Below, piece by piece: positions 1 through 5,121 of a stretch of DNA of 6,239 nucleotides. The DNA comes from DASUAS01 sp036502765 (lineage in GTDB: Bacteria; Actinomycetota; Acidimicrobiia; IMCC26256; DASPTH01). Below the pieces are notes generated by a model. The model was given only the letters and a program-made list of their open reading frames with translations, ran no database searches and had not been told where the DNA came from. The first letter of the stretch is position 1. Each line of letters opens with the position of its first letter. A program made the position numbers and the translations under genes. The DNA is taken from positions 1 to 6,239 of the forward strand of contig DASXXX010000325.1 in NCBI GenBank assembly GCA_036502765.1, written 5' to 3'.

Positions 1-1
1 C

Positions 2-196
2 GGGTTCTTCAGCAACGACGTCGTGACGGGCAAGACGGCGACGCTGGCCCGCGAGGGCTCGGCCGCGCTGATGGCCGAGGGGATGCGCCGCGGCTCGCAG
101 TGCACCGGCGACTTCACCGCCATGGATCATCTGGGCGCGGCCGACGTGCTGGTCGAGGACATTCGAGCCGAGTTCGGCATCCCGCACCGGAGCTGA
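2..196 (+). CDS. 3' end of an unidentified protein-coding gene
   Basis: An open frame enters from the left edge and ends at TGA 194-196, giving the last 64 residues of a protein. It begins GFFSNDVVTG and ends AEFGIPHRS. Third codon positions are almost all G or C, as expected for a real gene here. The middle is mildly hydrophobic and helical (EGSAALMAEGMRRG), followed by one Cys (in SQCTGDF). I recognise no catalytic motif and do not assign a family. No membrane segment is visible. The stop lies 75 bases before the tRNA, and the last codons sit inside a short direct repeat (187-203 and 210-226). With only the C-terminus available, the function cannot be read from this window. Confidence 0.75.
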   Translation, partial: GFFSNDVVTGKTATLAREGSAALMAEGMRRGSQCTGDFTAMDHLGAADVLVEDIRAEFGIPHRS

Positions 197-226
197 CGTC
201 GGCCCCAGCCCGGAGCTGACGCCGGC
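187..226. repeat. 17-bp direct repeat across the stop codon of the first gene
   Basis: Positions 187-203 and 210-226 carry the same 17 bases with one mismatch (CCGGAGCTGACG, then T or C, then CGGC), spaced 23 bases start to start. The first copy contains the TGA stop of the leftmost gene. This looks like a small local duplication. No role is apparent, and no T-rich tract follows to suggest a terminator. Confidence 0.6.
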
Positions 227-250
227 TCGGAGCGGTCGCGCCGACCCGCC

Positions 251-256
251 TAGACT
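251..256 (+). promoter_or_regulatory. Candidate -10 element of the tRNA-Arg promoter
   Basis: TAGACT at 251-256 matches the TANNNT pattern of actinobacterial housekeeping -10 boxes and lies 15 bases upstream of the mature tRNA 5' end, a natural distance for a tRNA promoter. No good TTGAC-like -35 is visible at the expected spacing (about 228-233 reads CGGAGC). The call therefore rests on the -10 and its position. The same promoter may also drive the two genes after the tRNA. Confidence 0.4.
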
Positions 257-271
257 CGACGGGTTCCACCT

Positions 272-344
272 GCGCTCGTAGCTCAACGGATAGAGCATCT
301 GACTACGGATCAGAAGGTTGGGGGTTCGAATCCCTCCGAGCGCG
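272..344 (+). tRNA. tRNA-Arg, anticodon ACG
   Basis: A full cloverleaf of 73 bases can be drawn. The acceptor stem is GCGCTCG (272-278) with CGAGCGC (337-343). The D stem is GCTC/GAGC (281-284, 293-296). The anticodon stem is TCTGA/TCAGA (298-302, 310-314), with loop CTACGGA giving anticodon ACG at 305-307. The T stem is GGGGG/CCCTC around loop TTCGAAT (325-331). The discriminator base is G344 and CCA is not encoded. ACG, read after deamination to ICG, is the standard decoder of CGU/CGC/CGA arginine codons. The 3' part is imperfectly repeated at 3033-3058, and tRNA 3' ends are common integration sites. A glycosyltransferase gene begins only 36 bases downstream. Confidence 0.97.
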
Positions 345-380
345 CTCGTCGGCGAAGTGAGATCGAACGAGGTCGAGACC

Positions 381-1295
381 GTGAGTGATCCGATCGTCGT
401 CGCGATCGCCGCTGACACGAACTTCTCGAAACAGCTGGCAGTCGTGATCGCGAGCCTCTCTCGGGTCACAGGAGATCGGCCCCACGCGGTGTTCGTCCTG
501 CACGACGGCTACACGGTGGAGCTGCAAGCGAAGGTCGAGCAGGTCGCGGGCACGGACGTCGATCTCGTCTGGACAGACGTCTCGCCATCGAGAGCTGTCA
601 CCGACGCCTTGCTGCCCGGTCACCTTCCGTCAGCCACCCTCTACCGGCTGCGGCTCGAAGAGCTGTTACCGGAGACGATCGAGCGCGTCATCTACCTCGA
701 CGCGGACACGATTGTTCGCCGTTCCCTCGCACCTCTCTGGGAGCTCGATCTCGACGATCGGCTCGCGGGCGGCGTCCGCGATGCGTGGATCAACTGGTCG
801 GCGCAGGCCCTGCCGTGGCGAGCCCTGGGTGTTTCACCCCAGCTGCCGTACTTCAACTGTGGGGTGCTCCTGATCCCGCTCGGCCGCTGGCGCGAACACG
901 ACGTTTCGGCGCAAGCACTGCGCCTCGCCGGCGAGTATCGGTTCCAGGACGGTGATCAGGGTGCGATCAACGTGACGCTCGACGGCGCGTGGTGGCAGCT
1001 GGACCCGCGCTGGAACGTTCAGAGCACGCACCTCGACGGCGATCATGTCGGCGTACGCGCGATCGAACCGCCGGAGTTGCTCGACGAAGCGGCGCGCGAT
1101 CCCGCGATCGTGCACTTCCACTTCGGCGCGTGGGGCCGCCCGTGGCTACCCGGCTGCAACCACCCGTTCGCACACGAGTGGCTGGATCTCCTCGACACGA
1201 CGGCATGGGCGGGCTGGCGCCCGGCACCGCGCAGTCGGTTCTCCAAGGCTGCCGGCCGGGTGCGCCGGGCCGCTGGCACGCTCCGCCACGGGTAA
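381..1295 (+). CDS. Glycosyltransferase family 8 (LgtC/RfaJ-like)
   Basis: A 304-residue protein of normal GT8 length. GT8 enzymes are retaining, metal-dependent transferases that move a sugar from a nucleotide-sugar to a glycan, lipid or protein acceptor in the cytoplasm. Visible signatures: an N-terminal strand VVAIAADTNF (6-15) followed by VVIASL, which binds the nucleotide; the DXD metal motif in YLDADT (D107, D109); YFNCGVLLI (157-165); QDGDQGAIN (189-197); and HFHFGAWGRPW (245-255), the family's C-terminal His plus H-F-x-G-x-x-K/R-P-W block. No signal peptide or membrane span is seen, and the tail is basic. GTG 381 is chosen because the fold starts right after it and an ACGAGG-like ribosome site precedes it. 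GTG 357 is possible, and longer versions would run into the tRNA. The methyltransferase follows after 53 bases, probably in one transcript. With no room for its own promoter it may rely on tRNA read-through. Donor and acceptor are unknown. Confidence 0.9.
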   Translation: MSDPIVVAIAADTNFSKQLAVVIASLSRVTGDRPHAVFVLHDGYTVELQAKVEQVAGTDVDLVWTDVSPSRAVTDALLPGHLPSATLYRLRLEELLPETIERVIYLDADTIVRRSLAPLWELDLDDRLAGGVRDAWINWSAQALPWRALGVSPQLPYFNCGVLLIPLGRWREHDVSAQALRLAGEYRFQDGDQGAINVTLDGAWWQLDPRWNVQSTHLDGDHVGVRAIEPPELLDEAARDPAIVHFHFGAWGRPWLPGCNHPFAHEWLDLLDTTAWAGWRPAPRSRFSKAAGRVRRAAGTLRHG

Positions 1296-1348
1296 CGCCC
1301 ACCAACGTTCATCGCACGATTGTGTGACGCGCACCGACACCACAGGAG

Positions 1349-2185
1349 ATGAAGTTGGCCGAACGTGTGCACCGCTTCAGAGCGCAGGCGCGAGGAGCTC
1401 TCTCGGTCGTGTCCGCGTCGCTCCGTGATCCGCGTTCGTGGCGGGTCCTTCCCGAGTTTTCACGCGGCGGCGTGTACGCCGACAGTCTTCAGGACCAGCC
1501 AGTCGCCAGCGACCGCCGACCGGACGAGCCACCGAATCCTCTGTGGGATTTTTTCGTCAACCGCGACGAGGGTCCCGGCATCTGGAAGTGGGAGCACTAT
1601 TTCGAGGTGTACCAACGGCACCTCCGACAGTTCGTCGGCGAACCGGTCGACCTGTTGGAGATCGGGATCTTCAGCGGTGGCAGTCTCGACATGTGGGCCG
1701 ATTACTTCGGGACGGAGTGCCATGTCCACGGTGTCGACATCGATCCTTCGTGCACGAACTACGAGCGCGAGAACGTCAGTGTCTACGTCGGAGACCAGGA
1801 AGATCGGACGTTCTGGGCACAAGTCAAGCGGAAGGTCAGGGCGTTCGACATCGTGATCGACGACGGTGGACACACCACCGAGCAGCAGATCGTCACTCTC
1901 GAGGAAGTCCTCCCGCACCTGCGGCCGGGCGGCGTGTACATCGGTGAGGATGTCCATGGGACGATGAACCGGTTCACTGCGTTCGCGGCAGGCCTCGTCA
2001 CTCGGCTCAACGAGGACGTCGGTGACTGGAACGCGATGGAGCCCACATCCTTCCAGCGTTCGGTCCACTCGATTCACTTCTACCCCTACCTGGTGGTGAT
2101 CGAGAAGCGGCTTGCCCCACCCAGCCGGTTCACGTGTGCCCGACATGGCACGGAGTGGAATCCCATCCCGATGCGGCCGGAGTGA
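1349..2185 (+). CDS. Class I SAM-dependent methyltransferase, MycE/CmcI-like
   Basis: A 278-residue protein with a Rossmann-type methyltransferase domain in its second half. Motif I is LLEIGIFSGGSLDMW (102-116), binding S-adenosylmethionine. VDID (129-132) is the acidic residue pair that holds the ribose. GDQED (148-152) follows, then IDDGGH (170-175), and LRPGGVYIGEDVH (191-203). This order, especially the IDDG(G/S)H block, is typical of sugar O-methyltransferases such as MycE and of CmcI-type proteins, which bind a divalent metal at those Asp residues. The first 65 residues are basic and look variable. A WEHYFEVYQRHL segment precedes motif I, as in that family. AGGAG (1344-1348) touches ATG 1349 with no spacer, so TTG 1355, six bases away, may be the true start. 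Its place behind a glycosyltransferase suggests methylation of a sugar; the substrate is not determined. Confidence 0.85.
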   Translation: MKLAERVHRFRAQARGALSVVSASLRDPRSWRVLPEFSRGGVYADSLQDQPVASDRRPDEPPNPLWDFFVNRDEGPGIWKWEHYFEVYQRHLRQFVGEPVDLLEIGIFSGGSLDMWADYFGTECHVHGVDIDPSCTNYERENVSVYVGDQEDRTFWAQVKRKVRAFDIVIDDGGHTTEQQIVTLEEVLPHLRPGGVYIGEDVHGTMNRFTAFAAGLVTRLNEDVGDWNAMEPTSFQRSVHSIHFYPYLVVIEKRLAPPSRFTCARHGTEWNPIPMRPE

Positions 2186-2226
2186 GGGGCGTAGAACGGC
2201 GAAACAAGTTGGCGCGCTCGGTCAAC

Positions 2227-3006
2227 TCAACACCCCTCAGCGAGCAACTGCAGCACCTGCACCGGCGTGGCTCCGGGCCAGAGGCCGTGCAGCGTCCACG
2301 TGGCGCCGAGCGCGGCCGGTGATGCGATCTCGGCACCCGGCGCACTGATGAGGGCGACGTCGAAGCCCTCGAGGTGGCCTCGCTCGGCGCGCACGATGTC
2401 GAGCAACGTGCGTACCTCGTCGGGCCCGACGTCGACCGGCACGATCCCGTCGTAGCGCGCGGCACGACGCGCGGGCTGCGCCGCGTCGCGCTTCACGCCG
2501 CACCAGATCGGGATGCGCGGATGCTGTGCGGGGCCCGGGAGCATCGTGAGGGTGTGGTCGGCGTCGGGTCCGACGGGATCCCCGGCCCAGTAGCGCGTGA
2601 GCAGCGTGAGCCCGTCGTCGAGGAGCTCGCCCCGTCGACGCGGGTCCAGCTCCTCGCCGAGACGTGTGAACTCGCCCCCGCTGTCGCCGCCGCTGCCCAC
2701 GCCGAACGTCAGGCGACCGCGGCTGAGACGATCGAGGGTCACCGTCTCGCGCGCGAGCTTGGCGATGCGCCGCCGTGAGAGGGGCGTGACCATCGGGCCG
2801 AGGCGGATGCGCGTCGTCGTCGCGGCCACCGCCGCGAGCACGACCCACGGATCGGCGACGGGCCACTCACCACCGACCGGCCGGACGACGTGGTCCCACA
2901 GGAACAGCCCGTCCCAGCCGTGTTCCTCGGCGGCGATGCCGATCTCGATCATGGCCGAGGGCTCGGCCAGGGGACCGAAGGGTGGAAGGAAGATCGCGTG
3001 CTGCAC
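2227..3006 (-). CDS. LLM-class (luciferase-like) flavin/F420-dependent oxidoreductase
   Basis: A 259-residue protein of the bacterial luciferase-like family: TIM-barrel enzymes that use FMN or, often in Actinobacteria, coenzyme F420 for oxidation or reduction of small molecules. Family marks, in order: an N-terminal strand AIFLPPFGP (4-12); EEHGWDGLFLWDH (27-39); TTTRIRLGPMVTPLSRRR (63-80); LARETVTLDRLSRGRLTFGVGSG (84-106); IPIWCGV (165-171); DGIVP (186-190); and the C-terminal block GATWTLHGLWPG (234-245), common in one actinobacterial subfamily. GTG 3006 is preferred because the barrel starts at once after it. The open frame continues upstream to 3144, but that extension is translated partly from a tRNA-like fragment and has no family character. 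No convincing Shine-Dalgarno is seen. It converges on the methyltransferase with 41 bases between stops and no clear terminator. Substrate is unknown. Confidence 0.88.
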   Translation of the reverse strand: MQHAIFLPPFGPLAEPSAMIEIGIAAEEHGWDGLFLWDHVVRPVGGEWPVADPWVVLAAVAATTTRIRLGPMVTPLSRRRIAKLARETVTLDRLSRGRLTFGVGSGGDSGGEFTRLGEELDPRRRGELLDDGLTLLTRYWAGDPVGPDADHTLTMLPGPAQHPRIPIWCGVKRDAAQPARRAARYDGIVPVDVGPDEVRTLLDIVRAERGHLEGFDVALISAPGAEIASPAALGATWTLHGLWPGATPVQVLQLLAEGC

Positions 3007-3032
3007 CGGTGCAGTCAATCGTCTCGACCGTC

Positions 3033-3058
3033 GGAGTTCGAATCCGTCCGAGCGCACT
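3033..3058 (+). repeat. Degenerate copy of the tRNA-Arg 3' end (candidate att site)
   Basis: Positions 3033-3058 match tRNA-Arg positions 321-346 at 23 of 26 bases, including the whole T loop TTCGAAT and the 3' acceptor strand CGAGCGC, in the same orientation. The mismatches are at tRNA positions 323, 334 and 344. Weaker similarity may continue with one indel to a shared AGATCGA (360-366 and 3071-3077). No 5' acceptor strand exists at the right distance upstream (about 2983), and the T stem no longer pairs, so this is not a working tRNA. A repeat of a tRNA 3' end flanking accessory genes is the usual footprint of integrase-mediated insertion; here it brackets 2.7 kb holding three genes. It could instead be a relic of an old tRNA duplication. 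Confidence 0.7.
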
Positions 3059-3168
3059 GCTGACGCGAGCAGATCGATGCCGTGGCCCGCGCCGCGGACG
3101 CGCTCTGTTGCCTCAGGCGTTGTCGATGCCTGGTGGGCCCGCACGACATTGGCGCGGCTGGCGCTCGT

Positions 3169-3348
3169 TCACGACGGGAGCCCCACCGGTGTGTTCGCTC
3201 GCAACACGCTGACCAACTCGCGGAGTCGCTCGTCGATCGCCAGCAACGCGTGCACCTGTGCCGAGGTGAACGACTGCTCGGCCGACAGCACGGGGTTGCG
3301 TTCCGCGTCGGCGAGCGCCGCCTCGGCCGCCTCGCGGTGGTCGGTCAT
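3169..3348 (-). CDS. Small hypothetical protein (59 aa), helical
   Basis: A 59-residue acidic protein beginning MTDHREAAEAALADAERN and ending VLRANTPVGLPS. It is almost entirely alpha-helical in character, with a first helix rich in Ala/Glu and a second built on AQVHALLAIDERLRELVSVL, which has an amphipathic heptad-like pattern suitable for a coiled coil or small helical bundle. It resembles small actinobacterial hypothetical proteins with an S/A-Q-x-H-A-L-L-A-I signature that I know only as uncharacterised. ATG 3348 is chosen; an in-frame TTG at 3369 would add seven residues. No good Shine-Dalgarno precedes the ATG, so it may be leaderless or weakly translated. It is divergent from the winged-helix regulator, sharing a 67-base intergenic region, and 162 bases separate its stop from the oxidoreductase start. 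No function can be given. Confidence 0.65.
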   Translation of the reverse strand: MTDHREAAEAALADAERNPVLSAEQSFTSAQVHALLAIDERLRELVSVLRANTPVGLPS

Positions 3349-3415
3349 GCGGTTGACGCTAGCACTCAATCTCTAGAAATCAGTTGCGAGTAAACATCCT
3401 CATTTCCGATTCACG
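3349..3415. promoter_or_regulatory. Divergent promoter/operator region
   Basis: This 67-base gap between two divergent genes is visibly richer in A+T than its surroundings. On the plus strand TTGACG (3353-3358) is a good -35; TAGAAA (3374-3379) could be its -10, though the 15-base spacer is short. The reverse strand offers TAGAGA over the same TCTAGA palindrome for the minus-strand gene. TTGA-N9-TCAA (3353-3369) is an inverted repeat overlying the -35, a plausible place for the adjacent winged-helix protein to bind and autoregulate. Operator assignment is inference. Confidence 0.45.
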
Positions 3416-3763
3416 ATGACTACCATCCCCCCGATGCCGGCATGGCACTTCCTCACCAACCATGCGCGGGCGCTGTTGTGCATCGCGCGCGATCCAGGCG
3501 TCCGTCTGCGCGAGATCGCGGCGACGCTCGAGATCACCGAGCGCACCGCGTTCGGTGTGGTCGCGGACCTCACCGAGGCGGGCTACGTGATCAAGGAGCG
3601 CGACGGCCGTCGGAACCGCTACGAGATCCAGCATCATCTGCCGTTGCCCGAACCGGCGAGCGAAGAACGCACCATCGGTGAGTTGCTCGAGCTCCTCGGC
3701 GGGCGCGAGGTGCGCCGGACCGTTCGCTCGAAGCGCGCGACGCCGCGAACCGCGCGCGCCTGA
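3416..3763 (+). CDS. Small winged helix-turn-helix transcriptional regulator
   Basis: A 115-residue DNA-binding protein. The opening WHFLTNHARALLCIARDPG (10-28) is the first helix of a compact winged-helix family frequent in high-GC Actinobacteria. RLREIAATLEITERTAFGVVADLTEAGYV (30-58) is the helix-turn-helix with its recognition helix. IKERDGRRNRYEIQ (59-72) forms the basic wing, with the R-x-G-R-R-N-x-Y pattern. The C-terminal part holds a short leucine-rich helix (IGELLELLGG, 87-96) that could dimerise, then a basic tail. No ligand domain is seen, so it may sense through partner binding or act as a plain repressor. ATG 3416 is used; ATG 3434 would start just before the conserved W-x-F-L-T-N-H block and is a real alternative. 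The TylF-type methyltransferase follows after 15 bases and may be co-transcribed. It sits beside a possible operator in the divergent region. Confidence 0.85.
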   Translation: MTTIPPMPAWHFLTNHARALLCIARDPGVRLREIAATLEITERTAFGVVADLTEAGYVIKERDGRRNRYEIQHHLPLPEPASEERTIGELLELLGGREVRRTVRSKRATPRTARA

Positions 3764-3778
3764 CTCGGCGACATCTCC

Positions 3779-4453
3779 ATGAAGCTTCGCAGCACCCTCG
3801 GACGGGCACGGATCCGTGCCGAGCATCGAACGGAGTACGCGCTCATGCGCAAGTACGCCGACGCCTCGATGGTCCCGGCGCACAAGTTCGTCGACAACCT
3901 CGTCCTGTGCGGCGGGGTCCCGGTCGACGGTGCGGTCGTCGAATGCGGATGCTGGCGCGGCGGGATGAGCGCGGCGCTCGCCGAGGTCCTGCCGTCACGC
4001 CGCGTCGAGTTGTTCGACAGCTTCGAAGGGCTCCCCGACGCGGGTGAGTTCGACGGTGCACGCGCCCACGAATGGATTGCAACCGGGAAGACGCTGCGCG
4101 CACCCGAGGAAGCGGCACGGGCGGCGATGCAACGCTCGGGCAGCACCACCTTCGAGATCCATCGGGGCTGGTTCGCCGACACCGTTCCCGCGTACGCGGC
4201 CTCGAGTCCGCAGATCGCGGTGCTGCGGCTCGACGGCGACTGGTACGACTCCACGATGTGCTGTCTCGAACACCTCTTCCCCCTCGTCGTCGATGGGGGC
4301 CTGGTCGTCATCGACGACTACGGGCAGTGGGAAGGCTGCACCCGTGCGGTGCACGACTACCTGTCTCGGGAGCAGCGAACCGAACCGATCCAGCACACGC
4401 GCTTCGGCGTGGCGTTCATCGAGAAGGGCTCGGGCGACCAGGCCGTCTCGTAG
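3779..4453 (+). CDS. TylF/MycF-family O-methyltransferase
   Basis: A 224-residue SAM- and Mg2+-dependent methyltransferase of the TylF (macrocin O-methyltransferase) family, whose characterised members methylate deoxysugar hydroxyls on macrolides; relatives occur in polysaccharide clusters. Signature blocks: VVECGCWRGGMSAALAEVL (53-71), the SAM site; LFDSFEGLPD (78-87); RGWFADTVP (129-137); VLRLDGDWYDST (148-159); and VVIDDYGQWEGC (176-187). The Asp in LDGD and the paired Asp in IDDYG correspond to the metal ligands and catalytic acid known in MycF. It is a little shorter than classic members, missing some N-terminal sequence. ATG 3779 lies 15 bases after the regulator stop with no clear Shine-Dalgarno, so translation may be coupled to it. 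The substrate cannot be inferred. It is not close to the other methyltransferase in this window and belongs to a different subfamily. Confidence 0.9.
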   Translation: MKLRSTLGRARIRAEHRTEYALMRKYADASMVPAHKFVDNLVLCGGVPVDGAVVECGCWRGGMSAALAEVLPSRRVELFDSFEGLPDAGEFDGARAHEWIATGKTLRAPEEAARAAMQRSGSTTFEIHRGWFADTVPAYAASSPQIAVLRLDGDWYDSTMCCLEHLFPLVVDGGLVVIDDYGQWEGCTRAVHDYLSREQRTEPIQHTRFGVAFIEKGSGDQAVS

Positions 4454-4465
4454 CCACCGCCCCTC

Positions 4466-4483
4466 GCCGCGGTGCGCCGTGGC
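4466..4483 (+). terminator. Possible stem-loop after the TylF-like gene
   Basis: Starting 13 bases after the methyltransferase stop, GCCGCGG (4466-4472) pairs with CCGTGGC (4477-4483) around loop TGCG: seven pairs including one G-T. Only TCCTT follows, so there is no proper U-tract. It could be a weak terminator separating this gene from the sigma-factor operon, or just GC-rich background. The rest of the 98-base gap shows no promoter I can defend. Confidence 0.3.
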
Positions 4484-4551
4484 TCCTTGCCGGAGACCGC
4501 GGCGCTGCTCGTTACAGTTTCCAGCAGTCTCTCCGAGGTCTCGAGGCAGCG

Positions 4552-5121
4552 TTGGACGACTTCGCGGCGGTCCTTCGGGCCGCCCAGCTGGGTGACGAGC
4601 AAGCCATCGCGGTCCTGTGGCGTGAGCTGAACCCGCGTCTGGTGAAGTTCCTCGTCGGCCGCACCGGTGACGCGGCCGAGGACCTCGCGTCGGAGACGTG
4701 GCTGGGGGTTGCGCAGAGCATCCACGGGTTCTCCGGTGGCGAGATCGAGTTCCGCGCCTGGGTGTTCACGATCGCTCGCCACCGGCTGGTCGACTGGCAT
4801 CGGCGCGAGCAGCGCCGACCGAAGACGTACGCCGACGACCGCGCGCTCTCGGCGGTGGTCGCCGACGACGATCCCGGCGTCGCGGCGCTCGAGACGCTGG
4901 GGACCGAAGCCGCGCTGGCACTCGTCGGCCGGCTGTCCGACGATCAGGCCGAGGTGGTCTTGTTGCGGATCCTGGGCGACTTCGACGTCGCGCAGGTCGC
5001 CCGCATCACCGGAAAGCGCGCCGGCAATGTGCGGATGTTGCAGCACCGCGGGCTCCGCCGCCTCAGTGAGTTGTTGCGCGCGTCGGATCGAGAAGATCTC
5101 GACGAGGATGTGACGCGATGA
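4552..5121 (+). CDS. ECF-family RNA polymerase sigma factor
   Basis: A 189-residue sigma factor with only regions 2 and 4, the group IV (extracytoplasmic function) layout. Region 2 spans about 22-90: LWRELNPRLVKFLVGRTGDAAEDLASETW, then GEIEFRAWVFTIARHRLVDWHRR, the core-binding and -10-reading part. Region 4 spans about 118-175: EAALALVGRLSDDQAEVVLLRILGDFDVAQVARITGKRAGNVRMLQHRGLRRLSELL, with the -35-reading helix-turn-helix. The linker is acidic. The open frame runs far upstream, but that part is a shadow of the methyltransferase. TTG 4552 is chosen because GAGG (4543-4546) lies five bases before it and the sigma fold begins right after. A TTG start could keep sigma levels low. Its stop overlaps the anti-sigma start by four bases (ATGA), so the two are translationally coupled. 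It directs polymerase to stress or envelope promoters; the regulon is unknown. Confidence 0.93.
   Translation: MDDFAAVLRAAQLGDEQAIAVLWRELNPRLVKFLVGRTGDAAEDLASETWLGVAQSIHGFSGGEIEFRAWVFTIARHRLVDWHRREQRRPKTYADDRALSAVVADDDPGVAALETLGTEAALALVGRLSDDQAEVVLLRILGDFDVAQVARITGKRAGNVRMLQHRGLRRLSELLRASDREDLDEDVTR

Noticed and set aside
303..623. A minus-strand open frame starting with normal residues and ending RRDSNPQPSDP
   Set aside because: The ending is the classic false translation of a tRNA gene, and the rest is antisense to the GT8 gene.
2983..3056. A second complete tRNA at the TTCGAAT site
   Set aside because: No 5' acceptor strand, D arm or anticodon arm can be drawn, and the T stem is broken; only the 3' portion matches.
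2597..3376. A 259-codon plus-strand open frame across the oxidoreductase and the small gene
   Set aside because: It overlaps two better-supported minus-strand genes and crosses the tRNA remnant; Ser/Arg-rich composition marks it as a shadow.
3359..3385. CIRCE-like (HrcA) element: CTAGCACTC matches 8 of 9 bases of the left arm
   Set aside because: The right arm GAGTGCTAA is absent at the required nine-base spacing (AAATCAGTT is there), and no heat-shock gene is adjacent.
4487..4518. Promoter for the sigma gene from TTGCCG and TACAGT, or an ECF-type GGAGAC/CGTTA pair
   Set aside because: Spacers are 20 and 12 bases, outside the usual range, so neither is defensible.
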